Source: Trachythela sp. YZ-2020 (lineage: Eukaryota > Cnidaria > Anthozoa > Malacalcyonacea > Clavulariidae). From it: a stretch of 64,000 nt of DNA. Numbering within the stretch: the stretch's first letter is position 1; each line of letters starts with the position of its first letter. A model generated the notes under the pieces. That model had not been told where the DNA came from and did no database searches. It worked only from the letters and a program-made list of their open reading frames with translations. Made by a program: the position numbers and the translations under genes. Location: positions 1,476,001 through 1,540,000 of the forward strand of contig JADLSH010000395.1 in assembly GCA_016169945.1 (NCBI GenBank), in the 5' to 3' direction. Below are positions 27,601-35,916 of the stretch, in pieces.

Positions 27601-30600
27601 TAACATGCATCAAGACCGGGACGAGCCAATTCGAAATCTTGGTGCAAGGTTACATGGCCAAGCCAACATTTGCAAATTCACAACAACTTGTCCAACCTGC
27701 GACACAGGTCAACTACACCGAACATATCCTGCGTGACATTGTGACCCGTGGCATAGCGGACCATGAAATTCAACTGGACCTCCTGGGCGACAAAAACCAA
27801 AACATGTCCTTGGACGAAGTATTTCAATTCATTGAGGCCAAAGAAGCCGGGGAAAGATCTGCCGATCGTCTCCAAGAAACCCAATCAACCAATGGCGCAC
27901 GCAGTCAGTACCGTCGAGTCAAACAAGAACTCAAGTCAGAACACCTCAACACAAGGACACATGCTACTATTGCGGCCAACAGGATCATGGTAAATGTGCC
28001 TCCAAAGCCATTCGCAAGAATGCATGCCCTGCCCACGGCAAAATATGTGGACATTGCGGTCGACCAAACCACCTGAAGTCTGTCTGCCAGCAGAAAAGGA
28101 AACCTAAATCACAATTCCCCACAAGAGATCATAATAAGCATAAAGAAGGTGCCATATTCGATTCACTCTGCTACACCTCTTGCCCCATCTCATTAGACCA
28201 TCACTTCTGCAATCAACTGAACGACTGTTGGGTACGCCAATCCTCCAAACCCCCAACCTTTCATTACACTCACAACCACATTGCGTCCAGAGGACTACAA
28301 GGCCCTTGGCTTTCCTCCGAAATGAACTGCAGACAATATTGAAGGCAGTTTTTTACAAGCAGTGGACTGGCTCGACACATGCGGTAAGAATGGCATAATC
28401 CTCAACCCAGATATATTCGTCTTTGGTCAGGACACAGTTGAGTTTGCTGGTTTCGAAATCACTCCCGAGGCACTAGATCCCATCCTCAACTTCCCACGAC
28501 CGAACACCATCACCGACATGCGCGCTTGGTTTCCTACGCAACTGCCGCCGCAGACCGAATGTTACCCTTCCGCGACGCACTCAAACCTGGTTCCCAGTTC
28601 ACGTGGACGGAAGAGTTTAACCAACACTTCGAAGAATCCAAGAAGGTGATCATCCATGAAATTGAAAACGGCATGCGAGTCTTCGACAAATCGCAACCCA
28701 CCTGTTTAGCCACCGACTGGTCGAAAGATGGAATAGACTTCTGGTTATTCCAAAAACACTGTGAATGCCCTGCCGAAAAACCATTCTGCTGCAAGACTGG
28801 CTGGAAAATCACCTTTGTCGGCAGTAGATTCACTCACACTGCTGAGTCGCGTTATGCGCCCATTGAAGGCGAGACCCTCGCAGTGGTCGACGCCCTTGAC
28901 AAAGTCCGCTTTTTGTACCCAAGAATAAAACATAAAACTGCAGACGCACTTTCACGACATCCATCCGGCACCACCAACCCTGAACCCATGCCCATACCTG
29001 ACGATATGGCCAACGTCAACGCCATTCCTCATTTGCTCCTGTTCAGCCATCCTCTCCTAGCCGGAATCCGCACCACAGGCACAGAGCCTGAAGCAACCTC
29101 GCCAACCTCCGCCGTCGAGCAACAACTGCGAACTGGTATCCAGTGAGCTCCATATATATCTGGAGTAAGAACTTCTGAGGTTCAGCCTATGTGAAAAGTG
29201 AAGCCAAGATGACGGAAATTGCCGTCCAAACTCTATGAAGGTCGTAAACGTTTTCATACCATTTCCCCCAGCCAATTCCAGTATTTTCTAATGGATCATA
29301 TCGCTAATACAGTTATCAGATCACAAAACCACAATATTATTCTTTAAATCGAAGTAACAATAGAAAGGGACTGGCACTGGACGTCAATTTCCGCCATGTT
29401 TGGCTTCACTTTTTGGACGAGAGTTCTTACTCCAGATATATATGGAGCTCACTGCTGGTATCTTCTGCCATTATATCCATCAACTCGGTGACAATAACAT
29501 GGGACCGCATGAGAACGGCAACAGCTAGCGACATAACCATGGAGAAACTCCTTTCTATCATTACAACGGGTTTTCCCGCATTTCGCCATCAACTTCCACC
29601 TGAGTTACAAGAATTGTACCAATTCCGTGAACATCTCTGTACAGTGGACGGCGTCATCTTATACAAAGATCGCACTGTCATACCCCCATAATCCCGGATT
29701 ACAATCCGCAATCGGAAATTTCTACGTAAATTCACCCCAGGGCAACCCCGACTCACCATCACTGAGGATCTACGATACCTGCCAGCTTCACAGACACAAG
29801 CTTCTGAACCGATACCACCAACACCACCTACCGAAATGTCAAATCCCTCATCACCCCTTACTCCTGCACCAACACCTTCCAATACACACACAAGATCCAC
29901 CTACACCAAACCACCCCACCTCGAAGGAATCCCCACCTCCAACCAATCAGATAGCCGATAACCCCACCTTTAGTATCCAGCCACTCACCCCTGAAGCCAC
30001 CCCTAGCATTAAGACGTCTAATGGACCACAATAAGAAAGGACTCAAGGAACAGTAAACGAAAATTGTTGTTACAGATACACTTGGTTAATATTGTTTTAG
30101 TTAAAGTATTTAATGACATTGTTCCACTCCAATCATTAAAAACTTGGGGGGGGGGTACAGAATAGTGTAATACGTGTATCCGTAATGAACCACGTCACTC
30201 GGATAACATGAAGTACATTGCTGTAGTTCTCCTGAGCTTAACAACTGTATTGTTTATGTTTGTTAACTTGAAGAAATAGATGTATTCTTATCTATACATA
30301 GTTTGTGCAATCGAGCGAATATTTGAGCACCAGTTTGGGTTACAGTTGCCAAGTAACTCAAACACACATCACGTTAGCTAAACGATAATTACCTGATTTT
30401 GAATGAGGCATTAGAGTTTGAAGATCATTCATAAGATGTCGGGCTCTGAAATAGAAATGTGAATTAAAACATAGCCAGTCTGCTTAGTCAATATATTATG
30501 GAAAGATATTTGGTTAACGAATATTCTGAACATGTCCAACCTCGCAAACCTACATGTACTAGTGACACCACTGATATGTCCTGGCATGTTCTGACACTAC

Positions 30601-33600
30601 TGACATGCCCTGGCACTTCTGACATGACCTGGCACTTCTGACATGACCTGACACTATTGACATGTTCTGACACTACTGACATATCCTGACACTACTGACA
30701 TGTTCTGACACTATTGACGTGACCCGATACTCCTGACACTACTGACATGCCATGACACTCCTGACATGACCTGACACTATTGACATGTTCTGACACTATT
30801 GACATGTTCTGACACTACTGACATATCCTGACATGTTCTGACACTACTGACATGTTCTGACACTACTGACACGCCCTGGCACTTCTGGCATGACCTGGCA
30901 CTTCTGACATGCCATGACACTCCTGACATGACCTGACACTACTGACATGTCCTGACATGTTCTGACACTCCTGATATGCCATGACACTCCTGACATGACC
31001 TGACACCACCGACATGTCCTGACACTACTGACATGTCCTGACACTCCTGACATGCCATGACACTTCTGACATGTCCTGACACTACTGACATGTTCTGACA
31101 CTCCTGACATGACCTGACACTATTGACATGTTCTGACACTCCTGACATGTTCTGACACTATTGACATGTTCTGACACTATTGACATGTTCTGACACTTCT
31201 GACATGTTCTGACACTACTGACATGTTCTGACACTATTGACATGTTCTGACACTATCGACATGTTCTGACACTATTGACATGTTCTGACACTTCTGATTT
31301 GTTCTGACACTACTGACATGTTCTGACACTACTGACATGTTCTGACACTACTGACATGTTCTGACACTATTGACATGTTCTGACACTATTGACATGTTTT
31401 GACACTCCTGACATGTTCTGACACTATTGACATGTTCTGACACTATTGACATGTTCTGACACTTCTGACATGTTCTGACACTACTGACATGTTCTGACAC
31501 TATTGACATGTTCTGACACTCCTGACATGTTCTGACACTATTGACATGTTCTGACACTATTGACATGACCTGACACTCCTGACATGTTCTGACACTACTG
31601 ACATGTCCTGACACTTCTGATTTGTTCTGACACTACTGACATGTCATACTACTGACATACCCTGTTCTACTGACATGTCCCAACATTACTGACATGCCTT
31701 GACACTACTGACATGCCTTGACACTACTGACATGCCTTGACACTACTGACATATCCTGACATGTTCTGACACTACTGACATGTTCTGTCTACTGACATGC
31801 CCTGACACTACTGGCATGCCTTGACACTCCTGACATGTTCTGACACTAGTTAAACTACTGACATGTCCTGACATGCCATGACATGACACTACTGACATGA
31901 CACTATTGACATGTTTTGACACTACTGACATGTCTTAACTCTACTGACATGTCTTAACTCTACTGACATATCCTGACACTACTGACATGTCCTGACTCTA
32001 CTGACATGTCTTGACTCTACTGACATGTCCTGATACTACTGGCATGTCCTTAGTCCTTACACCACTGTTGCATATGGGTTAATTTATAGCATTACATTGC
32101 TAGTTTACCACAAGATAATGTAGAAAGGTTGACATTAAAACCAACCCACTCATAACATGGAATCATGGGAACATGAATATGGACATGGCCCACACTGCAA
32201 GAGTTGGGCACTTACAAACAAGATCTAGAGTGCACAAAGTTCAAATGCATTTGGTTTGTTATACTTTAGTTCAACACAGAACCTGATAATTCTTGAATGT
32301 AAACAAATATTTGGAATTTGGAGAACTGGTAACTGAATTTTTCACAAAACATTCAGCAACATATTAGTTGCCAATTAGTGAAACAAAATAATATTGGTAT
32401 TATAAGGGATGGAGCATTAGAAAAGTGATGGGGAAGAGAATTCACACAAGGGGAAAAAATTGTACAATGGGGAAAGTAAAGAGAAACTTATAAAATTTTA
32501 AAATTCCTTAAAAAATTCTAGGCTAGTGACAAAAGAGGCATTAGTCGCTTTGTATCAAACAAACCTCGGTAATCCCAATAACAAAAGGGGTTCTTAACAA
32601 AAGGAAAAACATTTTTGTGTAGCGACTAATCACTTTAGTGTTCGACATTTTGTATATAAAAATAATACATTTTTAACGACGATCTATTTTTCTAAGACTA
32701 TTAAAGTTGTTTAATATTTACTTTGCTTCACTTTGTGGAAAACTGATGTTAACATTTAGTGAAGAACTTGAATTACAGTGGCGTAGGAACCGGGGGGCAA
32801 ATGCCCCCCCTCCCCCAAGTTTTCTTTGCCCTTTTCTCCAGCTAAAACAATGGGAAAAGTGCCCTTTTCTAATAGAAGAGGTGCCCTTAAGACAAAGTGC
32901 CCCCCCCCCAACTTGAAGTTCCTTCCTACGCTTATGTTGAATTGGAACCTATATAATATATATATATATAACCCGGGCAGCAGGCCTAGATAATCTGTTT
33001 TCTTTCCTGGCAGCAAAATCCCAAAACAAAAATTTCCTTTGTACGTTGGGCTTAAAATTTTCTGTATGAAAGAATTTTACAACCCAGATCCCACTTGCCG
33101 GGATGAAATGTTCTCATATAAACACAAGACAAATTCATCCAGCGCTTGAGGTGTTTTGTTTTGCAATTTTGTCTCTGTGTTTTGATCGCAAACTGCATCT
33201 TGTAAATATCTGTTCGATGGCTCATTGCTGGAAAGGCATTATAAAAGGCCTTAAAATGTTTGGCGAGCATACTGCAACAGTATTCCACCGACGAAATGTC
33301 TCTCCACGACGAACTGCGAGAAGTAATCTTTGGCGACAATATGGAAGTGACGATGGATTTCCTGAAGCAACGCGGTCTCATCGCAAGCCGATATGAGAGT
33401 ACCCAATGTGAGAAGACAAAGATGAACAAAACCGGTTCCTTTAGGAACCACCAAATACATAAAAAGAAGCTAAACGAAATTCTCGATATAAAAAGCATGA
33501 ATAAAAATCATGAATCATGATAAACAGCTATTTTTTTTGGGGGGGTCGTATACTTCAATGGCCATTGAAGTATACGACCCCTTGGGGCAGGGGGGTCGTT

Positions 33601-33970
33601 AACTTCAATTGATCCAAAAAATGGTATAATCTCATCAACTCATCTTTTTGGTCTACATGACAAAAATACAATGTTGTCCACAAGAACTGAGAAAGTATAC
33701 TGTATTAATACAAGAATCTCATATATATGGTCATATTTACCTGAAAGTGATTCCACGTGCACAAAACACAAGCACACGTTGTTTGTTCACATATTTAGTT
33801 TTTTTCATGGAGTTTTTCTGTTTTGAAGAGAATAAAAATAGCATTTGAAACCTCAAAATAAAACGCACAATCTATACACAATAGATTACCTTTTTAAATA
33901 TTTTCTTGCCATTTTCAGTGTCATTATTTTGTTGTTTTCTTTGCTTTGCTTGCTTCGGAAATTTCGCCAT
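12695..33970 (-). CDS. BRIX1: BRIX1-like ribosome biogenesis factor (Brix domain)
   Basis: Brix-domain protein needed for 60S subunit assembly and 27S/5.8S-25S rRNA processing in the nucleolus. Eleven minus-strand exons were read with AG/GT borders: 33970-33890, 33817-33741, 30445-30393, 24722-24679, 24597-24527, 24125-24076, 23950-23877, 23373-23323, 23219-23118, 13291-13197 and 12841-12695. The first nine join without a phase error into 201 codons. Diagnostic wording in order: NKQRVLVFCARGITF, RHLMNDLQTLMPHSKS, DRKDKLFVVNE, CEMKNCNKCIFFE, HGPSAKFLVEN, HTMDELKLTGNCLKGSRP, FGTPNLHPKSKPFYDH, DNRIWYRHYQ, PRFVLNLVRIFEGSFGG and YENPHYVSPNE. A small exon (phase 0 in, phase 1 out, about 12 codons, the IxEEDG...EIG piece of the family) must lie between 13292 and 23117 and was not found. 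The last exon shown either splices at the GTAGAT after QQE (12695) to an unlocated terminal exon, or reads on to a stop at 12668-12670. Confidence 0.93.
15513..15955. mobile_element. hAT-type MITE with internal satellite
   Basis: The element starts CAGGGGTGGCGCCAGGGGG at 15513 and ends CTAGCGCCACCACTG at 15955, a CAG...CTG inverted terminal repeat typical of hAT elements. The 8-bp target duplication CTTATGGA is exact at 15505-15512 and 15956-15963. Inside is the 21-bp tandem array at 15524-15700. There is no transposase, so it is non-autonomous. Confidence 0.88.
15524..15700. repeat. 21-bp tandem repeat, about 8 copies
   Basis: Unit GGGGGCTAGGGTCCCCGATGA, nearly perfect, with the last copies reading CGACGA. 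Because 21 is a multiple of 3 both strands stay open and encode GLGSPMR or APSSGTL repeats, which are not genes. The unit derives from the MITE's own subterminal sequence: single degenerate copies recur at about 15893-15935 near its other end. Confidence 0.92.
16290..16310. repeat. (ATGC)n microsatellite
   Basis: About five perfect tandem copies of ATGC, a self-complementary tetranucleotide. Confidence 0.85.
17150..19585 (+). pseudogene. CR1/L2-type LINE, broken ORF2
   Basis: The best-preserved LINE here. Order: the end of the APE endonuclease (NRNDNLYEPIQLPPLGKSDH near 17240-17310), a linker region (NSFLSGLTSHFVPL), then the reverse transcriptase with DLRPISLTPQISKVMEG, FFVDFKKGFDLVDHN, GLPQGTKLGPLLFAVLVN and the catalytic box as FVDDTT (18573-18590), and a 199-codon C-terminal frame (18796-19395) with LGVWLTNNLSWDIHV and YASPVWSALP. 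Stops and shifts break it near 17400, 17660, 17980, 18398 and 18820, and a foreign LINE tail interrupts it at about 18666-18765. The 3' end has AATAAA-like runs and a short A-rich tail near 19560-19582. It lies antisense inside a BRIX1 intron. Confidence 0.85.
18664..18765 (-). mobile_element. 5'-truncated LINE 3' tail inserted in another LINE
   Basis: On the minus strand this reads a short 3' untranslated region, then AATAAAGTTTTACC followed by (CCTA)n (seen as TAGG repeats at 18664-18684 on the plus strand). That is a polyadenylation signal plus the tetranucleotide tail used by CR1/L2-like LINEs. It splits the LINE frame between SDYANR and RLNPKKCKEM, so it arrived later. Confidence 0.65.
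19586..21159. other. BRIX1 intron sequence, unassigned
   Basis: No exon recognised. An open plus-strand stretch around 19665-19860 (DIRGNIYNTLCHDWNNSKWW) has coding-like texture but matches no family I know. A G-run and the end GTGGTCCCTG near 20520-20566 look like one end of a hAT-type MITE. A block at about 20288-20345 recurs inverted at about 22136-22190. Confidence 0.4.
20288..22190. repeat. Inverted pair of a roughly 60-bp sequence
   Basis: The segment around 20288-20345 (GAACGAAAAGC, GCTGAC, CTACCGATCG, ACCTACGCAACGAATCA) recurs in reverse complement around 22136-22195. Similarity ends sharply on both sides. The left-hand copy is outside the MITEs, while the right-hand copy lies inside the 21820-22664 element. 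Confidence 0.6.
21160..21488. mobile_element. hAT-type MITE, CAAGGATGGAT termini
   Basis: It starts CAAGGATGGATTTA at 21160 and ends in the inverted copy ATCCATCCTTG at 21488. The 8-bp target duplication CGCTGAGT is exact (21152-21159 and 21489-21496). 329 bp, no coding capacity. A 23-bp segment with CGCCATGCTTTACGACCAGC is tandemly doubled near 21398-21442. Confidence 0.85.
21820..22664. mobile_element. hAT-like MITE, CAGGGACCG termini
   Basis: CAGGGACCGCGGAGCA at 21820 is mirrored by TGCTCCACGGTCCCTG ending at 22664 (one mismatch). Long G and C tracts follow both ends. The flanks (TTATGTGT on the left, TGTGTACA on the right) do not form a clean 8-bp duplication, so an end may be altered. 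No transposase frame. Confidence 0.65.
24778..25984. mobile_element. TIR element rich in TTCAGAC repeats
   Basis: TACGGAAGCCGTGGACGGAC at 24778 is mirrored by TCCACAGCTTCCGTA ending at 25984, with GACTAT repeated on both flanks (24772-24777 and 25985-25990). Both arms are built from scrambled ACTTCAGACTTC units, densest at 24955-25090. No transposase seen. It lies in BRIX1 intron 3 and contains the hairpin at 25638-25772. Confidence 0.75.
25638..25772. mobile_element. Hairpin MITE, AAACGTCGCGC type
   Basis: Arms CTGTTCCAAACGTCGCGCTT (from 25641) and AGCGCGACGTTTGAACGACG (to 25766) pair, continuing through ACCGAACGCATTA and a TTGT block to a short AT-rich loop. It is nested in the 24778-25984 element. 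Confidence 0.65.
26036..26194 (+). repeat. 5' LTR of gypsy element
   Basis: It aligns with 30156-30294 over AATAGTGTAATACG, CCGTAATGAACCAC, CTGTAGTTCTCC, TTGTATTGTTTATG and ATGTATTCTTATCTA, with scattered substitutions. About 20 bp in the middle is present here and absent from the 3' copy. Confidence 0.8.
26200..26327 (+). mobile_element. LINE/SINE 3' tail with (TTGA)n
   Basis: The sequence runs TTAATAAAGTTGATTGATTG near 26290 and ends in TTGAT repeats, the layout of a retroposon 3' end with its own polyadenylation signal. It stands just inside the 5' LTR of the gypsy element, so it is probably a later insertion. Its 5' limit is uncertain. Confidence 0.45.
26363..27210. mobile_element. hAT-type MITE with long inverted arms
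   Basis: The ends CAGTGAATTATAATATATGG (26363) and the inverted CAGTGAACTATATAATACATGG (from 27210) are followed by about 150 bp of near-identical inverted sequence (GGAAGGCTGACT, AAAAAGTGAAGCCAAACATGG, GACTGAAAATGACGCACCAG on the right side). The 8-bp target duplication ACCTCAAC is exact (26355-26362 and 27211-27218). The motif AAAAAGTGAAGCCAAACATGG also occurs in the MITE at 29141-29454, so they are relatives. Inserted in the 5' leader of the gypsy element. Confidence 0.9.
29141..29454. mobile_element. hAT-type MITE inserted in gypsy pol
   Basis: The terminal repeat CAGTGAGCTCCATATATATC and 12 further bases (29141-29172) is inverted at 29423-29454. The 8-bp target duplication CTGGTATC is exact (29133-29140 and 29455-29462). 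It splits the gypsy frame between the RNase H end and the pre-integrase linker, so it is younger than the retroelement. Confidence 0.92.
30156..30294 (+). repeat. 3' LTR of gypsy element
   Basis: It follows an 11-base G-run (polypurine tract) and matches the 5' LTR except for a short internal replacement/deletion around 30230-30245. Confidence 0.8.
30570..32055. repeat. 19-bp minisatellite, about 1.5 kb
   Basis: Tandem units of CTGACATGTTCTGACACTA (19 bp) with common variants TATT for TACT and CCTG or CATG for TTCTG. The centre (about 31130-31620) is the most regular and both ends are degenerate. Since 19 is not a multiple of 3, all frames give long MSGVSEHVRTCQ-like products on the minus strand, which are artefacts. 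It fills much of BRIX1 intron 2, starting about 125 bases from exon 3. Confidence 0.95.
32056..32775. other. BRIX1 intron 2, unassigned
   Basis: AT-rich DNA with no exon or clear repeat recognised. A pair of GACTAAT/ATTAGTCGC blocks near 32535-32555 and 32615-32635 may be the ends of a small element. Confidence 0.4.
32776..32936. mobile_element. hAT-type MITE, 161 bp
   Basis: It starts CAGTGGCGTAGGAACCGGGG. The right end in inverted sense reads CATAAGCGTAGGAAGGAAC, so the termini are diverged. The flanks TTGAATTA (32768-32775) and TTGAATTG (32937-32944) match in 7 of 8 bases. It lies in BRIX1 intron 2. Confidence 0.75.
33260..33520 (+). pseudogene. Possible ISXO2/Merlin-type transposase N-terminal relic
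   Basis: An 86-codon frame includes FGDNMEVTMDFLKQRGLIAS followed by TQCEKTKMN, TGSFRN and HKKKLNEI. The pattern of a helix, (F/W)L...GL(I/L), a Cys-x-x-Cys-like site and a KTGSF..K block resembles the N-terminal zinc-binding part of ISXO2/Merlin transposases found in many copies in cnidarians. One of the expected cysteines is replaced by Ser (position 47) and no DDE catalytic region follows. It lies antisense in BRIX1 intron 2. It could be a chance frame. Confidence 0.35.
33542..33581. repeat. 40-bp perfect palindrome
   Basis: Positions 33542-33561 (GGGGTCGTATACTTCAATGG) are followed directly by their exact reverse complement at 33562-33581, with no spacer. A degenerate third half (GGGGTCGTTAACTTCAATTG) begins at 33592. 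It lies about 160 bases downstream of BRIX1 exon 2 in intron 2. Confidence 0.9.
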
Positions 33971-34269
33971 CTTAAATTTTGAGGAACATCGAGGGACATA
34001 CAGGTACATTTGCATTTTTCACAACTGCTCCTGGTTTTCTGGTTTCCTGGTAGGCCAAAAATGTATATAAATTTTCATTCGAATATTCCGCGAGAAGAAT
34101 GGGGTGAGTAAAAAACGAATGTTTTGAAATTGTTTATTTGTTTTAGTATTTGAAGAAATACTGATATTCAATTTTATGCAATCCAAATGGCAGATTATTA
34201 CATTTATGAACTAGATTCAGAATGAGAAAAAAATTGCCTGCCAAAAACATTCGCATTGAAAAAACGGAG
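33971..34269. other. Region between BRIX1 start and tRNA-Gly
   Basis: About 300 bases separate the BRIX1 start codon (33970, minus) from the tRNA 3' end. BRIX1 promoter and 5' untranslated sequence should lie here. No TATA box in the right place or other known site stands out. Confidence 0.4.
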
Positions 34270-34340
34270 TGCGCCAGCCGGGACTCGAACCCGGGTCGTC
34301 AGAATGGGAATCTGACATGATACCCCTACACTACTAGCGC
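34270..34340 (-). tRNA. tRNA-Gly (anticodon CCC)
   Basis: Read on the minus strand: acceptor stem GCGCTAG pairs with CTGGCGC (one T-G pair), the D arm has GTGTAGGGGTATCA, the anticodon stem TCAGA/TCTGA encloses the 7-base loop TTCCCAT with anticodon CCC, and the T arm is ACCCGGGTTCGAGTCCCGG with a consensus B box. The discriminator base is A and no CCA is encoded, as expected for a eukaryotic nuclear tRNA. 71 nt without intron. It looks functional and stands alone between BRIX1 and a MITE. Confidence 0.96.
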
Positions 34341-34816
34341 CTGAACATTATACTTCCTGTAACATATCCATATAAACATTTCTGTCATACAGATCAAATT
34401 TATTTTAATAAAATTAATATAATTTCTAGGTCAATTACACTCAAGTAAATCGAAATATTGATGGTGACTAGAATTTAGTGACTAGTACTATTGTAAAGAC
34501 AATTCCTATATAAAAGGTAGCAAGTGGAAAGGTAAGAAAACTATGCACAGTATGCACTATATAAGCTTCCCTTGATTCTAGGTGGAATGTGTAAATTGCA
34601 ACAAATATGATACTACTTGTAGGGGGTCATAAGCACATATTCTCAATCTCAACTATATCTATATTCATCTGTTATAGCTGAAAATTAGTATTGTATCAAA
34701 TACCTGAAAAACCTGTTGCATACCCTATTTTTTTCCAAAATTGACTGGCCAAGCGAAGTAGGACAGCCATATCCTAATTAGCTTAAAGTATTAACCCACT
34801 AAGCTATAATGCACCC

Positions 34817-34983
34817 CAGGGACGTAGCCAGGGGGGGAGCCGAGGGAGCCGCGGCTCCCCCCCTTTGGTAATATTTAGTGCTAATACTTACTGCAAAACC
34901 AGGAATTATGCCCCACATATAGCCGCAACTACCTTTAATCCCCACAGGGCTCCCCCCCTTTGAAAGCTCTGGCTACGTCCCTG
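34817..34983. mobile_element. hAT-type MITE, CAGGGACGTAGCCAG termini
   Basis: Perfect 15-bp inverted ends CAGGGACGTAGCCAG (34817-34831 and 34969-34983) with an exact 8-bp target duplication ATGCACCC (34809-34816 and 34984-34991). GC-rich subterminal tracts flank an AT-rich centre. It is 167 bp long with no coding capacity. Confidence 0.93.
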
Positions 34984-35040
34984 ATGCACCCTCTGCTCTT
35001 TCTAATGTCAGATGATTTTACTCAATGTTATACTGCTATA

Positions 35041-35332
35041 CCAGGGTGCATTTTAAGTGCTATACGCCAAAGATCTTCGGCGTGGACTTCAGAAATTCTC
35101 GGCATACTGGCATACGATCGTATACTTTATTACTTTTTGACGTACTGGCTAATGAAAGTACTAAATTTTAAGCCTACAGTGTTATTTATTGACACACTGG
35201 AAATATTTCAATCAATTAATTGGCGGTAGCTTGGCGTAGCAACTTTGGCATTTGAACGTCTTTCGAAATGTCTTGGCATGGCCTTGTTCGAGTGCTTGCA
35301 TATCTTCGGCGTTTACATAAAATGCACCCTGT
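35041..35332. mobile_element. hAT-type MITE, CAGGGTGCATTTTA termini
   Basis: The ends CCAGGGTGCATTTTAAGT (35041) and inverted ACAGGGTGCATTTTATGT (from 35332) match except at the outermost base. The 8-bp target duplication CTGCTATA is exact (35033-35040 and 35333-35340). Its inner arms share CGCC(A/G)AAGAT. It lies only 50 bases from the 34817-34983 MITE. Confidence 0.88.
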
Positions 35333-35916
35333 CTGCTATATCCACCCCCACCCCCAAAATGTGGCTGTTGGAGACTATATCCAACTATAGGCAACTATGC
35401 ACTCTACCGATTACCTATGCATTTGCAGAATTATTACAAGGCCTAGTCCCATTCATCTTCTGGGGCGCAGGTTGCAGCTATAACCCACTGTTTTGGTTAC
35501 TTTGTGTTTTTCAGTGCATCTGATATTACAAAACCTTCGAATATAGAATTTCTATGGAATAATCCAGACAACGTTCGTGGGAAAATATATCCATATGACA
35601 ATATGTATATTAATATATCCAATCATATCATATGTATGTAAGCTAACCAGCATTCAAGCAACCAGCCCTTGGTCCTTTTTGGAACGCACAAGCCTGCGAT
35701 AGTGTTGTTTAAGGTGTTTGCTAAAAGGAACGCTGACTCTGAGTACCGTAAATCTCCAAACATAAGCCCTGCATGGTCTTATATTCATTCGTAAGCATTT
35801 TTGATGGGCTTATACACAGCAGGGGGGGTCTTATATATAGGGCAGCTAAATATAATATATGGACTTAATTTTGTGTCAGTAGTAATGTTTATTGTAAATT
35901 ACTGCATGCAAACTGC

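Larger units (their letters stand above)
26036..30294 (+). mobile_element. Ty3/gypsy-type LTR retrotransposon, defective
   Basis: It is bounded by LTRs (26036-26194 and 30156-30294) with a 5-bp target duplication TACAT (26031-26035 and 30295-30299). A G-rich polypurine tract (30145-30155) precedes the 3' LTR. Inside, in order: gag start at 27315 (KCPFPSCTFETED), further gag at 27639-28076 with two zinc-knuckle-like Cys/His clusters in a shifted frame near 27960-28090, a fragment of the RT connection region (GQDTVEFAGFEITPEALDP, 28430-28480), RNase H-like sequence (28526-28960) and a linker before integrase (29465-29690). The protease, polymerase core and integrase core are missing and frames are broken. 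A LINE-like tail and two MITEs are inserted in it. It lies in BRIX1 intron 3, opposite in orientation to the gene. Confidence 0.85.

Noticed and set aside
30488..31931. Several minus-strand open frames with repeated SVVSGHVRTCQ-like sequence
   Set aside because: They are the translation of the 19-bp minisatellite in different frames; no codon bias, no start context and all phases are open.
30570..32055. CRISPR-like array
   Set aside because: Repeats are contiguous with no unique spacers, and the setting is an animal intron.
33052..33498. 148-codon minus-strand frame
   Set aside because: No family resemblance; it overlaps the more transposase-like plus-strand frame and lies in a BRIX1 intron.
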